Shown one piece after another: positions 1-9,600 of a DNA stretch of 64,000 nucleotides (position 1 is its first letter; each line of letters opens with the position of its first letter). The notes under the pieces are model-generated. The model had not been told where the DNA came from. It did no database searches and saw only the letters and a program-made list of their open reading frames with translations. Source of the DNA: Phytohabitans suffuscus (lineage in GTDB: Bacteria > Actinomycetota > Actinomycetes > Mycobacteriales > Micromonosporaceae); the NCBI RefSeq assembly GCF_011764565.1, contig NZ_AP022871.1, positions 5,022,320 through 5,086,319 of the forward strand. The letters run 5' to 3'. Made by a program: the position numbers and the translations under genes.

Positions 1-734
1 CGCTTCGCTCGCGCGGGCCGCGGGTCCGCCCGGCTCCGTCCGTCCTCGTCGCTGCGCTCCTCGGACCGGACGTCGCCGGCCCCCGCGGCCGTGCCCGTCG
101 CGGTGCGCAGGTTGGGGACGAGCAGCAGGAGTACGGCGAGGCCGGCGGTCGCGAACCCGAACGAGACCACGAACACGGAGTCGTAGCTGCCCGGCACCGT
201 CCACAGCAGAGCGAACGCGACCAGCGGGCCGAGCGCCGCGCCGAACGTGTCCAGCGCCCGGTGCACGCCGAACGAGCGGCCCAGCGACTCCGGCGGCGAC
301 GAGGCGGCGATGAGCGCGTCGCGCGGCGCGGTGCGCAGCCCCTTGCCGAGCCGGTCGGCCGTGGTGACCGCCGTGATCGCGGCGAAGCCCTGCGCGGGCA
401 GCATCGCGATGCGGCTGAGCGCGGAGACCCCGTAGCCGAGGACGGCCACCAGCTTGGGGTGCTCGCGCCGGTCCGCGGCGTACCCGCCGGCGATCCGGAC
501 GACCGCGCTCACGCCCTGGTAGATGCCGTCCCAGAAGCCGTACGCCGCCGGGCTGAGGCCCACGACGGCGGTGAGGTAGAGCGGCATGATCGACGCGACC
601 ATCTCCGAGGAGACGTCGGTGAGGAGGCTGACGACACCGAGCAGGACGACCGTCGAGGAGACCCGCCGCGCCACCACGCGGCCAGCAGCCGGTGGGGCGT
701 CGCCCGCCGGCTTGTCGCGCAGTGACACGTACAC
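1..734 (-). CDS. MFS transporter, N-terminal part (C-terminus beyond window)
   Basis: A major facilitator superfamily exporter or permease of the inner membrane. About 244 residues are visible from a GTG at 734 (a second GTG at 728 is possible) before the frame leaves the left edge still open. Hydrophobic helices alternate with short loops, and the loop after helix 2 reads GGYAADRREHPK, the usual basic MFS loop. A second conserved stretch, TADRLGKGLRTAPRDAL, follows helix 4. The start lies 11 bp after the stop of the preceding aminotransferase, so it is the last visible gene of the six-gene leftward sugar operon and may export its product. The final visible residues are highly charged, consistent with a cytoplasmic loop. 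The substrate cannot be told. Confidence 0.8.
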   Translation of the reverse strand, partial: MYVSLRDKPAGDAPPAAGRVVARRVSSTVVLLGVVSLLTDVSSEMVASIMPLYLTAVVGLSPAAYGFWDGIYQGVSAVVRIAGGYAADRREHPKLVAVLGYGVSALSRIAMLPAQGFAAITAVTTADRLGKGLRTAPRDALIAASSPPESLGRSFGVHRALDTFGAALGPLVAFALLWTVPGSYDSVFVVSFGFATAGLAVLLLLVPNLRTATGTAAGAGDVRSEERSDEDGRSRADPRPARAK

Positions 735-745
735 GGGTCAGGCAC

Positions 746-1840
746 CTATCCCAGCGCGGCGGCCAGCTCGCGGACGACGGCGTCCTGCTGGTCGGGGGTG
801 ATCTGCGGGTAGATGGGCAGCGAGAGGATCTCACCGGCGGCCCGCTCGGCGTGCGGGAACGCGCCCTCGCCGTGGCCGAGCCCGGCGAACGCGCCCGTAC
901 GGTGCACCGGCATCGGGTAGTGGATGCCGGCGCCGACCCCGGCCGCGTTGAGCTTGGCCAGCACCTCGTCGCGGCGGGGCACCCGGACGCAGTAGATGTG
1001 CCACACGTGCTCGTTGCCGTCGAGCGTGGCCGGGCGTACGACGTCGAGCCCTTCCAGCAGCGCGTCGTAGCGGGCGGCGGCCGCCCGGCGGGCCTCGTTC
1101 CAGCGGGCGAGGCGGGTCAGCTTGGCGCGGAGCACGACCGCCTGGAGCCCGTCGAGCCGGCTGTTGACACCGATCACGTCGTGCGCGTACTTGCGGAGCC
1201 CGCCGTGGTTGGCGATCGTGCGTACGGCCGTGGCCAGGTCGGCGTCCGCGCTCACGACCGCGCCGGCGTCGCCGTACGCGCCGAGGTTCTTGCCGGGGTA
1301 GAAGCTGGTGGCCGCGATGCCGTCGACGCCCGCGCCGCGCCCGTGGCGGGTCGCGCCCTGGCACTGCGCCGCGTCCTCCACGATGGACACGTCCCGCCCG
1401 GCGAGCCCCGCGCGGAGCAGCTCGACCGGCGCCAGCTGGCCGTAGAGGTGCACCGGCACGATCGCGCGGGTGGCCGGCGTGACCGCGGCGAGCGCGGCGT
1501 CCACGTCGATCAGGTAGGTGCGCGGGTCGCAGTCGACCAGTACGACCTCGCCGCCCGCGCGGGCCACCGCCTCGGCCGTCGCGATGAACGTGTTGGCCGG
1601 CAGGATCACCTCGCTGCCCGGCCCCACGCCGACCGCGCGGAGGGCCAGCTCCAGCGCGTCGGTGCCGTTGGCCACGCCGACGCAGTGCGGCAGGCCGCTG
1701 AACGCCGCGTACTCCTGCTCGAACGCCGCCACCTCGGCACCGCCGATGAACGCGGTGCCCGCGATGATCCGCTTGAAGCCGGCCTCGACCTCCTCGGCCA
1801 CTTCGGCGTGGGCGGCCGCGAGATCGACCAGTGGGATCAT
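746..1840 (-). CDS. DegT/DnrJ/EryC1 family sugar aminotransferase
   Basis: A PLP-dependent nucleotide-sugar aminotransferase (WecE/WbpE/FdtB type), 364 residues, full length for the family. The internal aldimine lysine is K184 in SFYPGKNLGAYGDAG. The PLP-ring aspartate lies in VEDAAQ (D156), and ANGTDALELAL at about 57-67 is the phosphate-binding segment. It overlaps the upstream NeuD-like gene by ATGA (1837-1840), so translation is probably coupled. With the Gfo/Idh oxidoreductase and the WbpD-like acetyltransferase nearby, transfer of an amino group to a 3-keto sugar is the likely reaction. That substrate is inferred from context. Confidence 0.9.
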   Translation of the reverse strand: MIPLVDLAAAHAEVAEEVEAGFKRIIAGTAFIGGAEVAAFEQEYAAFSGLPHCVGVANGTDALELALRAVGVGPGSEVILPANTFIATAEAVARAGGEVVLVDCDPRTYLIDVDAALAAVTPATRAIVPVHLYGQLAPVELLRAGLAGRDVSIVEDAAQCQGATRHGRGAGVDGIAATSFYPGKNLGAYGDAGAVVSADADLATAVRTIANHGGLRKYAHDVIGVNSRLDGLQAVVLRAKLTRLARWNEARRAAAARYDALLEGLDVVRPATLDGNEHVWHIYCVRVPRRDEVLAKLNAAGVGAGIHYPMPVHRTGAFAGLGHGEGAFPHAERAAGEILSLPIYPQITPDQQDAVVRELAAALG

Positions 1841-2508
1841 GACGGGGCTCCTGTCAGGGTGTTCGCGGGACGCAGCATACGAGCGGGGTTGCCCACCCAG
1901 ACCTCGCCGGGTGGCACGTCGGTGAGGACGACCGAGCCCATCCCCACCAACGAGCGGGCGCCGACCGTGACGCCCTCGCGGATGAGCGCGCCCGCGCCGA
2001 CGTACGAGCCGTGCTCCAGGACGGCGTTGCCGCCGAGCCGGGCACCGGAGGCGACCGTGGCGTAGTCGCCGACGAGGTCGTCGTGGGTCAGCACGGCCTG
2101 CGGCATGACCGCGACGTGCGCGCCGACCGTGATGTCGGCGGTGAGCACGACGCCGGCCAGCAGCACCGTGCCCGGCCCGATCAGGCTGCCCGAGCCGACC
2201 TGGGCGGTGGGGTGGACGAGCGTCGCGTACCGGTCGGCCGGCAACCCGAGCCGCTCCACCACCCGCTCGCGCGTGCCGTAGTGCCGCGGGTTGCCGATGC
2301 AGACCAGCACCGCGGCGCCGGTCAGGTCGGCGAGGTGGTCGACGCCGCCGAGGATCGGCACGCCGGACCGCTCGGTGCCGTGCAGCGCCGGGTCGTCGTC
2401 GAGGAAGCCGCGCAGCCGCCAGGCCGGGCGCACCTCGTTGACCGCCCGGACGGCCGCCGCGGTCTCCCGGGCGAACCCACCGGCTCCGACGATGACCAGG
2501 TCTCTCAC
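1837..2508 (-). CDS. NeuD/PglD-type sugar O/N-acyltransferase
   Basis: A 223-residue left-handed beta-helix acyltransferase preceded by a small Rossmann-like N-terminal domain (VRDLVIVGAGGFARE), the two-domain plan of PglD/NeuD acetyltransferases. The C-terminal half is made of hexapeptide repeats (for example LIGPGTVLLAGVVL, then VTVGARSLVGMGSVVL) and ends in the typical GNPARMLRP. The GTG start at 2508 makes a GTGA overlap with the stop of the upstream aminotransferase, and the 3' end overlaps the next gene by ATGA. It probably acetylates the amino sugar made by one of the two flanking aminotransferases, using acetyl-CoA. Confidence 0.87.
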   Translation of the reverse strand: MRDLVIVGAGGFARETAAAVRAVNEVRPAWRLRGFLDDDPALHGTERSGVPILGGVDHLADLTGAAVLVCIGNPRHYGTRERVVERLGLPADRYATLVHPTAQVGSGSLIGPGTVLLAGVVLTADITVGAHVAVMPQAVLTHDDLVGDYATVASGARLGGNAVLEHGSYVGAGALIREGVTVGARSLVGMGSVVLTDVPPGEVWVGNPARMLRPANTLTGAPS

Positions 2509-3641
2509 GAGCTGGCCAGCTTGCGCAGGACGCTGACCACGTGGTCCTGGTCGTCCTCGGTGAGGGCGTGGTGCAGCGGAAGGATCAGCGAGTCGCGGGT
2601 GAGGCGCTCGGTCGCGGGCAGGGGCGGCGGGGTGACGTCCGCGTACGCCGGCTCCAGGTGGGCGGCCATGATGCCGCGCCGCGCCGAGACGCCGGCCGCG
2701 GCCAGCTCGGACAGGACCTCGTCGCGCCCGACCGGGAACGAGTCCAGCAGCACCCAGAACGACTGGAAGTTGGTCTGCCCGTACGCCGGGTCGCGGACCG
2801 GCACCAGGCCGTCGATGCCGGCCAGCAGCTCCTGGTACCGCGCGGCCAGCTCGCGCCGCTGCGCGACGAGCCCGGCCAGCCGGTCCAGCTGCACCAGGCC
2901 GACCGCGGCCTGGATGTCGGTCATGCGGTAGTTGTAGGCGGTCTCCAGGTATGCCTCCAGCACCGGCTGGGCGCTCGCGTGGCGGTCGGCGGCGGAGACG
3001 TTCATGCCGTGCTCGCGCAGCCGGCGCAGCCGCACCGCCCAGTCGCGGTCGTCGACGGTGAGCATGCCGCCCTCGCCGGTGGTGATCACCTTGCGCGGGT
3101 GGAACGACCACGCCGCCACCGTCGCGCCGGCGCCGACCGGCCTGCCGTACGCGGTCGAGCCGGCCGCGCAGGCCGCGTCCTCGACCAGCGCCACGCCCCA
3201 CGACGTGGTCGCGCTCCGCAGCGCCTCGGTGTCGAACGGCACGCCGCCCTGGTGCACCGCGATGACGGCGCGGGTGCGCGGGGTGCGCACGGCGTCGATC
3301 GTCTCCGCCGTGAGGTTGCCGGTGGCCAGCTCGACGTCGGCGAAGACCGGCGTGGCGCCCACGTACCGCACGGCGTTGGCGGTCGCGATGAACGACAGCG
3401 AGGGAACGATCACCTCGTCGCCGGGGCCGACCTCCAGCAGGACGAGCGCCAGGTGCAGCGCGGTCGTGCAGGAGCTGACCGCGACCCCGTGCTCGGCGCC
3501 GGCCAGCGAGGCGAACCGCCGCTCGAACTCGGCGACCCGCGGGCCCTGCGCGACCCAGCCGGAGCGGACCGCCTCGGCCGCCGCCTGCGCCTCCTCCTCG
3601 CCGAGCATCGGGATCATCACCGGGATCTTGCGCTCGGTCAT
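2505..3641 (-). CDS. DegT/DnrJ/EryC1 family sugar aminotransferase (second copy)
   Basis: A 378-residue PLP-dependent sugar aminotransferase, divergent from the copy at 746-1840. The lysine is K184 in SFHPRKVITTGEGG, the form seen in the ArnB/PglE branch. VEDAAC supplies the PLP aspartate (D155), and SSCTTALHLAL is the phosphate-binding loop. The ATG at 3641 overlaps the stop of the upstream epimerase (ATGA). Two different aminotransferases in one operon suggest a diamino sugar or two separate amino sugars. Confidence 0.9.
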   Translation of the reverse strand: MTERKIPVMIPMLGEEEAQAAAEAVRSGWVAQGPRVAEFERRFASLAGAEHGVAVSSCTTALHLALVLLEVGPGDEVIVPSLSFIATANAVRYVGATPVFADVELATGNLTAETIDAVRTPRTRAVIAVHQGGVPFDTEALRSATTSWGVALVEDAACAAGSTAYGRPVGAGATVAAWSFHPRKVITTGEGGMLTVDDRDWAVRLRRLREHGMNVSAADRHASAQPVLEAYLETAYNYRMTDIQAAVGLVQLDRLAGLVAQRRELAARYQELLAGIDGLVPVRDPAYGQTNFQSFWVLLDSFPVGRDEVLSELAAAGVSARRGIMAAHLEPAYADVTPPPLPATERLTRDSLILPLHHALTEDDQDHVVSVLRKLASS

Positions 3642-4618
3642 GCCGTCGCGCCCTTGCTGGCACGCCACCAGTCGACCAGGCCCCGCAGGCCCTCGCGCAG
3701 GTCGATCTCCGCCTTGAAGCCGATCTCCTGGAGCGCCGCCGAGGTGTCGGCGAGGCGGCGGGTCACGCCGTTGACCGCGCGGGCCGGGCCGTGCTCCGGC
3801 GCGAGGTCGGACTTCATGACCTCGCTGAGCGCCGCGGCCAGCTCCTTGAGGCTCGTCTCGGTGCCGCTGGCCACGTTGTAGACCGTGTCGGTCACGCCGG
3901 CGCGGGCGGCCAGCACGTTGGCCCGGGCGATGTCGGCCACGTGCACGAAGTCCATCGTCTGCAGGCCGTCGCCGAGGATCAGCGGGGGAGTGCCCGACTC
4001 GATCCGCTCCATCCAGCGGATCAGCACCTCGGTGTAGAGGCCGTAGATGTCCATCCGCGGGCCGTACACGTTGAAGTAGCGCAGGGCCACGTAGTCCAGC
4101 CCGTACATGCTGTGGAAGCTGCGCAGCATGCCCTCGTTGAACGCCTTGGCGGCGCCGTAGAAGGTGTCGTTGTTGTACGGGTGGTGGCGCTCGGTCGTCG
4201 GAAACTGCTCGGCCAGGCCGTACACCGACGCGGACGACGACGCGATCACCTTGCGCACCCGCTCCGCCGCGGCCGCTTCGAGCACGTTGAACGTGCCGTC
4301 GACGAGCACCTCGTTGGCCAGGCGCGGCTCCTCGGCGCACTGCGTGATGCGGATCGCGGCCAGGTGGAAGACCAGGTCGTTGCCCTTGGTCAGCTCGCGC
4401 ACCAGCGCGGCGTCGCGGATGTCGCCCTCGACGATCCGCACCGGGCCGTGCTCCAGCGCCCAGGCCAGGTTGTCCTCGCGGCCGCGCACGAAGTTGTCCA
4501 GCACCACGACGTCCGCCGCGCCGCCGCGCACCAGCTCGTCGACCACGTGCGAGCCGATCGTGCCGGCGCCGCCGGTGACCAGCGCCCGTGCGCCCTCGAT
4601 CTCGACCCCCGCGCTCAC
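3638..4618 (-). CDS. NAD-dependent sugar epimerase/dehydratase (extended SDR)
   Basis: A 326-residue extended short-chain dehydrogenase of the GalE/WbpP group. It has the NAD-binding TGGAGTIGS near the N-terminus (residues 15-23), a serine track in ASSSASVYG, and the catalytic pair Y154-K158 in FYGAAK. It acts on a nucleoside-diphosphate sugar in the cytosol; epimerase versus dehydratase cannot be separated from sequence alone. It is the second gene of the leftward operon, 61 bp downstream of the Gfo/Idh gene and overlapping the following aminotransferase. Confidence 0.88.
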   Translation of the reverse strand: MSAGVEIEGARALVTGGAGTIGSHVVDELVRGGAADVVVLDNFVRGREDNLAWALEHGPVRIVEGDIRDAALVRELTKGNDLVFHLAAIRITQCAEEPRLANEVLVDGTFNVLEAAAAERVRKVIASSSASVYGLAEQFPTTERHHPYNNDTFYGAAKAFNEGMLRSFHSMYGLDYVALRYFNVYGPRMDIYGLYTEVLIRWMERIESGTPPLILGDGLQTMDFVHVADIARANVLAARAGVTDTVYNVASGTETSLKELAAALSEVMKSDLAPEHGPARAVNGVTRRLADTSAALQEIGFKAEIDLREGLRGLVDWWRASKGATA

Positions 4619-4679
4619 GCGTACTCCTTCGATCGTTCGCTTGTCACGGTCGTGTGCCGGCGCCGCCGGCCACGCTCAC

Positions 4680-5753
4680 TCACGCTTCCGCCAGCTGGAC
4701 CATCGTGCCGCCGTTCGCGAGGCTGCGGGACGCGGCCTCGAGGACGCCGAGCACGCGCAGTCCCGCGCGCCCGTCGGTCAGGGCCGGCGTGCCGGTGTGG
4801 ATCGCCCGCGCGTACTCCTCGACCATCGTGCGGAGCGCCTCGCGCTCGGTGAGGGCCGGGGCCACCATGTCGCCGGACCGGTACGAGATCATCATGTCGC
4901 GCCGCAGCTCGTCGCCGATCTCGTCGGGCGTGGCCACGTCGACGCCCCGGTCGAAGACCGAGAGGCGCTGCGACGGGTTGAGGTCGTCCCACACCAGCGT
5001 CCGCTTCGAGCCGCCGACGATCGTGGTCCGGACCTTGACCGGGGAGAGCCAGTTGACGTGGATGTGGGCGATCGCGCCGGTGCTGAGCTGGAGCGTGAGA
5101 TACGCCACGCAGGCCCGCCCGGCGCCGATGCCGTCCGCGCCGTGCGCGGCGACGGCCACCGGCCGCACCGTGGGCGGCAGCACGAAGTCGAGGATCGACA
5201 GGTCGTGCGGCGCCAGGTCCCACAGCACGTCGATGTCGCGCTGCACCAGGCCCAGGTTGATCCGCACCGAGTCGAAGAAGTGCACGTCACCCAGCTCGCC
5301 GGCGTGCAGGAACTCGCGGATGCGCAGCACCGCCGGGGTGTAGCAGTAGGTGTGGTCGCACATCAGCGTCAGGCCGCGCCGGTCGGCCTCGTCGACCAGC
5401 TGGCGCCCCTCCGCCTGGCTGGCCGCGAGCGGCTTCTCCACCAGGACGTGCTTGCCGGCGCGCAGGGCGGCCAGTGAGACGGGCAGGTGGGTGGCGGCCG
5501 GTGTGGCGATCGCCACCGCCCGCACCTGGTCGTCGGCCAGCACCTCGTCGAGGTCGGCCGTGGTCTGGACCGTGGAGTACCCACCCAGCACCCGCTTGGC
5601 GCGCTCGACGTCGAGGTCGCAGAGCCACCGCAGGCGGAACGCGCTGGAGGACTGGAAGTTGCGTACGAGGTTGGGGCCCCAGTAGCCCGCTCCGATGACC
5701 GCTACACCGATGGGCTCTGCCGGCGCGGCGGCCGGGACATGGGATGAGGTCAC
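4680..5753 (-). CDS. Gfo/Idh/MocA family oxidoreductase (WbpB-like)
   Basis: A 357-residue NAD(P)-dependent oxidoreductase. The Rossmann motif is GAGYWG at residues 21-26, the conserved E-K-P is at 106-108 (LVEKPLA), and the catalytic-region histidine is H182 in WDLAPHDLS. Long DegT-associated members of this family (WbpB, WlbA) oxidise C3 of UDP-GlcNAc-type uronic acids and feed a WbpE-type aminotransferase. Two such aminotransferases lie downstream, and a WbpD-like acetyltransferase is divergently encoded 416 bp away. It is the first gene of the leftward operon. Confidence 0.88.
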   Translation of the reverse strand: MTSSHVPAAAPAEPIGVAVIGAGYWGPNLVRNFQSSSAFRLRWLCDLDVERAKRVLGGYSTVQTTADLDEVLADDQVRAVAIATPAATHLPVSLAALRAGKHVLVEKPLAASQAEGRQLVDEADRRGLTLMCDHTYCYTPAVLRIREFLHAGELGDVHFFDSVRINLGLVQRDIDVLWDLAPHDLSILDFVLPPTVRPVAVAAHGADGIGAGRACVAYLTLQLSTGAIAHIHVNWLSPVKVRTTIVGGSKRTLVWDDLNPSQRLSVFDRGVDVATPDEIGDELRRDMMISYRSGDMVAPALTEREALRTMVEEYARAIHTGTPALTDGRAGLRVLGVLEAASRSLANGGTMVQLAEA

Positions 5754-6169
5754 AGAAATCCCGATTCAGTCCGTATCAAGGTGGAATGTGCCGTCGACAA
5801 CCCGTGCGACAGCAGGGCGGACTCAGATCCGCTCGGGCAGGCTATCGCCCGGCGAAAGATCGGGACCAGCGCACTGACAGAAATCCGGCAGAGCTACGCG
5901 GATCACCTGTACCTTCGGCCCCACGGGTCCACCCGCCGGCCGGTCCGGGCCGCACCCTCGGCCGTTTGTCGGGCACGTTCGGCCTGCTCATGCCCCACTC
6001 TTGGGCCGGAGGTAGCGCCGCGTCGGTTAGCCGACACCAAGCGGCAAGGCGGCAACAATAGGCTGTCGCGGTTGCCTACCGGTCTTCGCGGGTCCGCGAC
6101 GCGAGGATCAGAGGCCAGCCAAGTGTGTGGCCGCGCCGCGGCTGCCTGCCTAGACGAAGGATCCGCACC
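5754..6169. promoter_or_regulatory. Divergent intergenic region between two sugar gene sets
   Basis: This 416-bp gap separates the Gfo/Idh gene (leftward) from the acetyltransferase gene (rightward), so it must hold both promoters. It is less GC-rich than the genes. An AAGGA Shine-Dalgarno-like string lies 8 bp before the ATG at 6170. I cannot pick a convincing -35/-10 pair and see no coding potential. Confidence 0.5.
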
Positions 6170-6767
6170 ATGGCCCACTCCGGCGCGCAGGTCGCGCCGA
6201 GCGCAGACGTGGACGAGCGCGCCACGATCGGCGACGGCAGCAAGGTCTGGCACCTGGCACAGGTGCGGGAAGATGCCCAGGTCGGACGCAATTGCGTCAT
6301 TGGCCGCGGGGCGTACGTCGGACCCGGAGTCCGCCTCGGCGACAACGTCAAGCTGCAAAACTATGCCCTCGTGTACGAGCCGGCCCAGCTAGCCGACGGA
6401 GTCTTCATCGGCCCGCGGTGGTGCTCACCAACGACGAGTACCCGCGGGCCGTCACCCGGAGGGTCGTCTCAAGGGCGGCGACGACTGGACGGCGGTCGGC
6501 GTCGTTATCGGGGAAGGCGCCTCGATCGGCGCCCGCGCCGTCTGCGTGGCACCGGTCCGGATCGGCCGGTGGGCACTGGTCGCCGCGGGGGCCGTGGTCA
6601 CCAAGGACGTCCCGGACCACGCGCTCGTCGTCGGCGTGCCCGCACGGCGTGTCGGCTGGGTGGGGCGCGCGGGCGAGCCACTGGTCGCCAAGGGTGAAGG
6701 GCGCTTCGTCTGTCCCCGGACCGGCACCGAGTACCACGAATCGGCCGGCCTGCTTACGGAGGTTTAG
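6170..6767 (+). CDS. WbpD-like UDP-sugar N-acetyltransferase, frame broken twice
   Basis: A hexapeptide-repeat acetyltransferase (199 residues when the frame is restored) closely resembling WbpD/WlbB. It has TIGDGSKVWHLAQV, VGRNCVIGRGAYVGPGVRLG and NVKLQNYALVYE early, VVLTNDEYPRA in the middle, and VGVPARRVGW plus a rubredoxin-like FVCPRTGTEY tail. The frame changes at about 6411-6420 (GPR to VVLTND) and again at about 6453-6460 (AVTR to RLKGGDDW). Each change is repaired by adding one C, and the repaired protein has normal length and conservation, so I read this as consensus error. It likely acetylates the amino group installed by the neighbouring aminotransferase. Confidence 0.85.
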
Positions 6768-6770
6768 GTA

Positions 6771-7840
6771 ATGGCGATCCTCGGTTCCAGACGCGGCCGG
6801 CTGGTGCTCGGCGCGGTGGCGCTCCTGATGATCGGCGGAGGCGCTGTCGCCATCGTCACCCAGTCCGACTCCGTGTGGGACCGGTCGCGGGCGGAGCCGG
6901 CCGGCCAGCCGCTCGCCGAGGCGACGACCGGGGGTGCCGATGCGACCACCCCGGCGGCCACCCCTCCGCGTCGCCATCCCCGTCACCGTCGCCGTCGCCC
7001 AGCCCGTCGCCCTCGGCGAGCAAGAGCCCGAAGGTCGCGTCCGCCGCGGACGGGCCGTCGGCGTGCCCGCCGTTCCCGGCGTTCCCCGACGAGAACTGCA
7101 CCGGCTGGAAGCACACCGGCGTCAAGCTGAAGAACTGCAACGGCGACATCCGCAAGAACAACGCGGTCCTCGACAGCTGCTACTTCCCGCAGGACCTCAA
7201 GATCGTCGCGAAGAACGTCACGGTCAAGCGCTCGCACGTCAAGGGCTCGGTCTACGCGTCGTACATGACCGAGTGGGACTTCCAGGGCCTGACGTTGATC
7301 GACGTCGAGATCGAGGACGAGGGCAACACCAGCCCCGACCGCGCGGCCATCGGCGGCCCCAACTTCACCTGCATCCGGTGCCACGTGCACAACACGGGTA
7401 CGGGCATCAGCATGGGCGGCAACGTCACCATCAAGGACTCGTACGCGCACGACTTCACGTACACCGACGGCGCGCACCAGGCCGCCGCGGGCGCCAACGG
7501 CGGGGCCAACCTGACGCTCATCCACAACAACCTGGAGTGCGCCCGGACCAACGTGTCGGCCGACAAGCAGGGCTGCTCGTCCGCGCTGTCGCTCTACGAC
7601 GAGCCGACGATCAAGAACGTGCTGGTGGAGAAGAACCTCTTCAACACCGCGGGTGGTTACTGCACGTACGGCGGCGGGCCGAACGGCACCGACATCCGGT
7701 ACATCGACAACCGCTTCGGCACCAAGTTCCACAAGAGCTGCGGCAGCTACGGCCCGGTCGCGGCGTGGCACAAGAACAACTCTGGCAACGTGTGGAGGGG
7801 CAACGCCTGGCAGGGCACCAACAAGCCGCTGAATCCCTGA
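6771..7840 (+). CDS. Secreted or anchored right-handed beta-helix protein, frame broken once
   Basis: The N-terminus has a basic stretch and one hydrophobic segment (LVLGAVALLMIGGG), a signal peptide or signal anchor. Next comes a Pro/Ser linker of repeated SP dipeptides, then a domain of about 270 residues with Asn/Gly-rich strands (NVTVKRSHVKG, NVTIKDSYAHDF, NVLVEKNLF) as in pectate-lyase-like parallel beta-helix folds. Six or more cysteines suggest disulfides outside the cell. The frame shifts in a C run at 6961-6964; adding one C joins the two parts into 356 residues. It starts 3 bp after the acetyltransferase stop. It may bind or cleave polysaccharide; no catalytic triad is evident to me. 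Confidence 0.78.
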
Positions 7841-7881
7841 CACTCCGGGAGAGGTCCGCGCGGACGCGGTAGCGTCTGGGC

Positions 7882-8637
7882 ATGCTTGACCGTGTCTGGG
7901 GCATCACCCGCTCCCTCGTGATCTATCACGGCCAGCCGGCCAAGCACCGGCGGATGCGGCGGTTGTACGCGCAGTTCCTCGGACCGGGCGACATCGGCTT
8001 CGACATCGGCGCCCACGTGGGCAGCCGGGTGCGCGCCTGGCGCAAGCTCGGCGCGCGGGTGGTCGCCGTCGAGCCGCAGCCCGACTGCCTGCGCGTGCTG
8101 CGCCTGTTCTTCGGCCGCGACAAGGGCGTAACGATCTTCCCCGGCGCGGTCGGCGCCGAGCCGGGCACCGCCCGCCTCGCCCTGTCCAGCGCCACCCCCA
8201 CCGTCTCCTCGATGTCCAGCGACTGGAGAAAGTCGGTCTCGGCGGACAGCAGCTTTCGCAAGGTGCGCTGGGACCGCGCCGTCGAGGTCCAGGTCTCCAC
8301 GCTCGACCAGCTGATCGCCACCCACGGCGAGCCGGCCTTCTGCAAGATCGACGTGGAGGGCTTCGAAGCCGAGGTCCTCGCCGGCCTCAGCCGCCCGGTG
8401 CGCGCACTCTCGTTCGAATACCTGCCGTCCGCCTACGACGCCTCGGTCGCCGTGCTCGACATGGTGGAAAAGCTCGGCGCGACCGCGGGCGGCTACCGCT
8501 ACAACTACTCGCCCGTGGAGACCTCCCGCTGGGTCAGCGACCACTGGATGGACGCCGCCGAGCTGCGCCAGCTCATGGACCGCCTCCGCCCACTGGGCCG
8601 CTCCGGCGACGTCTACGCCCGCCTGTCCCGATCCTGA
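7882..8637 (+). CDS. FkbM family methyltransferase
   Basis: A 251-residue SAM-dependent methyltransferase of the FkbM family, often O-methylating sugars in glycan clusters. The SAM-binding motif I is FDIGAHVGSR, motif II ends AVEPQP, and the family signature FCKIDVEGFEAEVL is present near residues 153-166. It lies 41 bp after the beta-helix protein gene and is the last gene of the rightward set. The stop is followed 11 bp later by the 59-bp 3'-end repeat. Confidence 0.9.
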   Translation: MLDRVWGITRSLVIYHGQPAKHRRMRRLYAQFLGPGDIGFDIGAHVGSRVRAWRKLGARVVAVEPQPDCLRVLRLFFGRDKGVTIFPGAVGAEPGTARLALSSATPTVSSMSSDWRKSVSADSSFRKVRWDRAVEVQVSTLDQLIATHGEPAFCKIDVEGFEAEVLAGLSRPVRALSFEYLPSAYDASVAVLDMVEKLGATAGGYRYNYSPVETSRWVSDHWMDAAELRQLMDRLRPLGRSGDVYARLSRS

Positions 8638-8648
8638 CCAGGAGATAT

Positions 8649-8707
8649 CGAGCTACCGCGACGTCCGCCGCGGTCCAGACCGTTGCTCCCGCGGCCTCAC
8701 CCTCCGC
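8649..8707 (+). repeat. 59-bp stop-proximal repeat E, copy 1
   Basis: Begins CGAGCTACCGCGACG and ends GGCCTCACCCTCCGC, 11 bp after the FkbM stop and in the same sense. It matches the reverse complement of 9861-9919 at roughly 50 of 59 positions, so the pair frames R1 as inverted repeats. A short internal stem (CCGCGACG with CGCCGCGG, one mismatch) is possible. Confidence 0.75.
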
Positions 8708-8890
8708 CTCACCCGACCCAGACCAGCCGCCGCCGCCGTGCGTGCGGCCCCGATCGCCGAGCCAACCTCCACCGGTGGCGACGGCGGCACTGTCGCCGCT
8801 CACGGACCTTTCGTGGTCAAGCCGGGCAGAGCCGCCGGCTGCTAGCGCCAACCACTTTCGCCCGATTTATCCGGTCCGAGGGATCGGTTC

Positions 8891-8948
8891 CAGCTGATCG
8901 TGGACGCGAGCCGCCCACATGGGCAACGGGGCTGTCCACGATCAGCTG
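8891..8948. repeat. 15-bp perfect inverted repeat with GATCGTGG arms
   Basis: CAGCTGATCGTGGAC at 8891-8905 is repeated exactly inverted as GTCCACGATCAGCTG at 8934-8948 around a 28-nt loop. The arm core GATCGTGG is shared with the other hairpins in the intergenic repeat family. Confidence 0.85.
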
Positions 8949-9552
8949 GCCGTGAAGACAAACCAGGTGATTTCGGCGGCGACGCACGCGCGACCCCCGG
9001 CCGCGCCCGACACTCACCACGCACGCCTCGCCATCTGCTCAACCCTGACCGCCGCCTACCCAACGATGCGGCTCCTGGATTGAGATCTTGACGATTTGGG
9101 ACTCGTATTGAGTCTTCTTCTTGGTTGTCGGGCGCTCGCCCGCAATACCCCCATCGAGTGACGCGCCAACTCGCAGGAGCCCCAGTTCGGGCGGCGCAGG
9201 CAGGCTTCGCGGTCCTCCAAACCGGCGACTTGACGCAAGACTGCCAAGACCAAGGAGAAGACTCTATTGGACCCTAGATCGTCAAGATCTGGAGTCGTGC
9301 ACCGCTCGCCCACCATGTGGACAGACACAGACACCCGGACCCCCGGAATGCCTCCATCTTTGGAGCTTTCGGGTTCGAGGTTCGAGCGGGATCGCTTCGA
9401 CGCATCGGTGCGCCCAGCCTCAGAGCGTCCCGCGCGGTTACCCTGCCTCGGTCCATGGCCTCGCGGGGTCAGGGTGCGAGTCTGTCCACAGTGACCTCTG
9501 TGCTTCCGCTGGTCTGCCCGCCCGATGTGGAGACGGGGCGTCGGTTTCGGTG

Positions 9553-9600
9553 GATCGTGGTACGGATCCGCCCCTCTGGGGGCAGTTTCATACCACGATC
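9553..9600 (+). repeat. Core hairpin H2, copy in R1
   Basis: Outer arms GATCGTGGTA (9553-9562) and TACCACGATC (9591-9600) enclose an inner stem GCCCC-TCT-GGGGGC. All 48 bases are identical to 24787-24834. Downstream, a conserved tract ending in GGTTTGTTCTT and a further GATCGTGG continues to about 9690. Confidence 0.85.

Noticed and set aside
6170..6767. Acetyltransferase as a true pseudogene
   Set aside because: Both shifts are single missing bases, the rest is well conserved, and the same error type recurs in many genes of the window.
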